Source: JBHHYR01 sp046757585
GTDB taxonomy: Bacteria > Desulfobacterota > Binatia > HRBIN30
Assembly: GCA_046757585.1 (NCBI GenBank)
Contig: JBHHYR010000086.1
Span: 1-14,993 of the forward strand
DNA: 14,993 nt
Direction: 5' to 3'
Made by a program: the position numbers and the translations under genes. The notes under the pieces are model-generated. The model had not been told where the DNA came from and did not search any database. It saw only the letters and a list, made by a program, of their open reading frames with translations. Below, in pieces: positions 13,175 through 14,993 of this stretch. Each line of letters begins with the position of its first letter. Position 1 is the first letter of the stretch.

Positions 13175-14449
13175 ATGGGTCCACCCCTGCCTGCAACCGA
13201 ACACGAGCCGATCACGCTGCTGCTGCCTGGCGGTGGACCGCTGGGCGTCGCCTTCCAGGCTGGCGCATTGATTTGCCTCGAGGATGTATTTCGCGAGGGC
13301 TTTCGCTCACACGTGCGATCCATCATCGCCTCCAGCGCAGGCGCGGTCACCGGCGCGTTCCTCTCGATTGGTCTCAGGCCGCAGGCGCTCATCAAGTCGC
13401 TGTCGGGCAGGTTTCCCGCTGAAATCGAATACTTCGATCCGCGCATTCTGCTGCAGTTCGATCGCGGCCGGGTTCCGAACCCGTTCCTGGCCCTGTGGCG
13501 CAGCGCGCGCTTTTTTCTTGCCGATCTGCGGCGCGCCAGCGACAGCAGGGCACCGCTACCCGCGCGCAAGCAGCGCTACGACGCGTATCTCGGTCGGCTC
13601 GACGACATCATCAATCTGATCCCCACAGGCTGGTTTTCCTTGGCGGGACTGCATGCCTTTCTGCAGCGGAATTTGGCGGGCCGGCGGGGCCGTCTGCTCC
13701 GCTTTGACCATCTCCGTACCAACCTCTTCATCTGTGCCACCGACCTCGCGGCTGGCCGTGCTGTCCTGTTCGGCAAGAAGAAGTTTGCCGAGCGCGTGGC
13801 CAGCACGCCGTTCTTCAGCAAACACCAATACGTCACGGGGCAGAGCCTCGCACATGCCATCCTGTGCTCCAGCGCGATTCCGTTTCTGTTCGTCCCGCAC
13901 GGTGCTGCGCACGCGATCTTGGTCGACGGCGATACACGCAACACGACCGCGGTCGGTGTCGCCAAGAGCCTGGTCGGGGCCCGTTTCATGGTGACGATCA
14001 ATCCGCTGGTGCCGGTGCCCCACACGACCCGCGACAGCCCGACGTCTCAGCTATTCCTGCAAACGCTGCTGACGGCCTTGGAGGGAAACGTCGTCGCCAA
14101 CCTGAAGCTGCAGTTCGAAGAAAAATACCACCTCGAACAACGCGGGGAGGAATCCTTCGACATCGTTTACTTCCGGCCTGCGGCGGAAGACATGCAGGCG
14201 ATGACGCAAGGATCCGTGGTCAACCTCTTTCGTTACCAGGCGTTGAATGTCTTCCTCGGCTACCGTGCAGTCTTTGAAACCATGCGCCATCATGCAGAGG
14301 CAGCGACGAGCATTTTCGGCCGCTACGGCTACAGCATCGACCTCGCCTCAGCGGAGCGGCGCTACGGCGCGTTGCTGCAGTGTCGCGAAGACGCGGAGGC
14401 GCTGGAGGACACCCTGCTGCTCCCCAAGGGCGAGATCCCGGGGCCGTAG
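13175..14449 (+). CDS. Patatin-like phospholipase family protein
   Basis: This is a predicted Ser/Asp-dyad lipid acyl hydrolase of 424 residues. The N-terminus has the oxyanion-hole loop PGGGPLG (18-24). The nucleophile elbow reads ASSAG (52-56, Ser54), so the first Gly of the usual GxSxG is Ala. The dyad aspartate lies in VDGDTRNT (Asp251), where most patatins have DGG. The C-terminal about 150 residues have no recognised domain and lack a signal peptide or obvious membrane segment, so it is probably cytoplasmic or peripheral. The ATG at 13175 lies 30 bp after the nrtR stop with no strong ribosome binding site, consistent with the same operon. Activity is likely but not assured given the altered elbow, and the substrate is unknown. 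Confidence 0.85.
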   Translation: MGPPLPATEHEPITLLLPGGGPLGVAFQAGALICLEDVFREGFRSHVRSIIASSAGAVTGAFLSIGLRPQALIKSLSGRFPAEIEYFDPRILLQFDRGRVPNPFLALWRSARFFLADLRRASDSRAPLPARKQRYDAYLGRLDDIINLIPTGWFSLAGLHAFLQRNLAGRRGRLLRFDHLRTNLFICATDLAAGRAVLFGKKKFAERVASTPFFSKHQYVTGQSLAHAILCSSAIPFLFVPHGAAHAILVDGDTRNTTAVGVAKSLVGARFMVTINPLVPVPHTTRDSPTSQLFLQTLLTALEGNVVANLKLQFEEKYHLEQRGEESFDIVYFRPAAEDMQAMTQGSVVNLFRYQALNVFLGYRAVFETMRHHAEAATSIFGRYGYSIDLASAERRYGALLQCREDAEALEDTLLLPKGEIPGP

Positions 14450-14464
14450 GCCGGGGCGCGGGCC

Positions 14465-14494
14465 GTTGCGTGCACAGCCCGCCTGTGCAACAAC
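14465..14494 (+). repeat. Strong hairpin between the patatin and MAPEG genes
   Basis: GTTG (14465-14468) and TGCACAG (14471-14477) pair with CTGTGCA (14483-14489) and CAAC (14491-14494), with a small internal bulge and a 5-nt loop. The flanking C14464/G14495 adds a pair. No T-tract follows, and the MAPEG ribosome binding site lies 7 nt downstream. It may stop transcription, stabilise mRNA or tune translation. Confidence 0.45.
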
Positions 14495-14515
14495 GCCGCA
14501 GCAGGGGGTACGGGC

Positions 14516-14953
14516 ATGGATGCAGTGCTGAGCAACCCGTCACTACGCCTCTTCGGGATCATCTATCTGATTCTGGTACTCAAGATGTTTGCAGTGGGCG
14601 TAGCCACGAGCTTTTACCGGATTCGCGACAAGAGCTACGCGACGCCCGAGGACTACCGGCTCCAGGGGCTCGCGCCAGCAACGACGGTCAACGAAAACGT
14701 CGAACGCGCGCGGCGCGCGCACCGCAACGATCTTGAAAATATCTTACCCTTCTTCGGCGTCGGTCTGTTCTACGCGCTCACCGCCCCATCTCCGACATTG
14801 GCACGCATCTATTTCATCGGCTACGCGGCGGCCCGGGTGCTCCACACCGTTTTCTATCTCATGGAGCTCCAACCGTATCGCACGATTGCGTTCGGCGTGG
14901 CGGCACTGCTCATGCTGGCCATGCTCGTGAGCGCCTTCGCCGCCCTCGTGTGA
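14516..14953 (+). CDS. MAPEG-family integral membrane protein
   Basis: This 145-residue membrane protein belongs to the eicosanoid/glutathione metabolism superfamily (microsomal glutathione S-transferase 1-like). Four hydrophobic segments are visible at about 10-32, 74-92, 96-116 and 122-144. The family motif ERARRAHRNDLENILPFF (63-80) is intact and includes the charged residues that bind glutathione in characterised members. A GST or peroxidase role in the inner membrane is inferred from the family, and many bacterial members have no tested substrate. The ATG is preceded by GGGGG at about 8 nt. It follows the patatin gene by 66 bp with a stable hairpin between. Confidence 0.9.
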   Translation: MDAVLSNPSLRLFGIIYLILVLKMFAVGVATSFYRIRDKSYATPEDYRLQGLAPATTVNENVERARRAHRNDLENILPFFGVGLFYALTAPSPTLARIYFIGYAAARVLHTVFYLMELQPYRTIAFGVAALLMLAMLVSAFAALV

Positions 14954-14993
14954 GGGGGTCCCGCAGCACTCACTCGTCGGCCATGGTCACCGG

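Noticed and set aside
14970..14993. Possible 3' end of a minus-strand gene (stop TGA at 14970-14972, then EDAMTVP read backwards)
   Set aside because: Only seven codons are visible, too few to support a gene.

Overview
This is a GC-rich, gene-dense bacterial chromosomal window. No rRNA, tRNA, CRISPR array, transposase, integrase or phage gene was seen, so it looks like core or housekeeping-type DNA rather than a mobile region. The gene mix (2-oxo-acid dehydrogenase subunits, a long acyl-CoA dehydrogenase, myo-inositol-phosphate synthase, a MAPEG membrane protein, HU, CoaE, NadA) suggests a free-living, lipid- and acyl-CoA-using Gram-negative. A small conserved protein with an ADAD...FSF...C...R pattern is, from memory, typical of deltaproteobacterial-like lineages. 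That placement is an inference and should be held loosely.

Layout. 1-3118 (+): E1alpha (5'-truncated), E1beta and E2 of a thiamine-diphosphate 2-oxo-acid dehydrogenase complex, with no E3 following. 3174-3989 (-): an NAD-type short-chain dehydrogenase, convergent with E2. 4038-5018 (+): a DHH/DHHA1 phosphoesterase, divergent from the dehydrogenase and probably leaderless. 5229-5525 (+): a small HTH-like protein. 5598-6212 (-): coaE; 6305-6691 (-): a second small protein related to the one at 5229; 6883-7164 (-): HU. 7548-7931 (+): a secreted His-rich, glycine-zipper protein. 7969-9285 (-) and 9385-11169 (-): inositol-3-phosphate synthase behind a VLCAD-like acyl-CoA dehydrogenase. 11457-14953 (+): nadA, an NrtR-type Nudix regulator, a patatin-like lipase and a MAPEG protein. 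The last 40 bases hold no gene I can support.

How the parts fit. The clearest regulatory unit is nadA-nrtR. The regulator has a Nudix fold with its two catalytic glutamates replaced, plus a C-terminal winged-helix domain, and a GTGTA-N5-TACAC inverted repeat lies just before the nadA ribosome binding site. This suggests ADP-ribose/NAD feedback on quinolinate synthesis. The acyl-CoA dehydrogenase has a 19-bp near-perfect palindrome about 45 bp before its start, a good operator candidate.

The least explained biology is the pair of divergent paralogous small proteins flanking coaE. No single dramatic new system was found. The best leads are this pair, the NAD regulatory unit with its patatin neighbour, and the acyl-CoA dehydrogenase operator.
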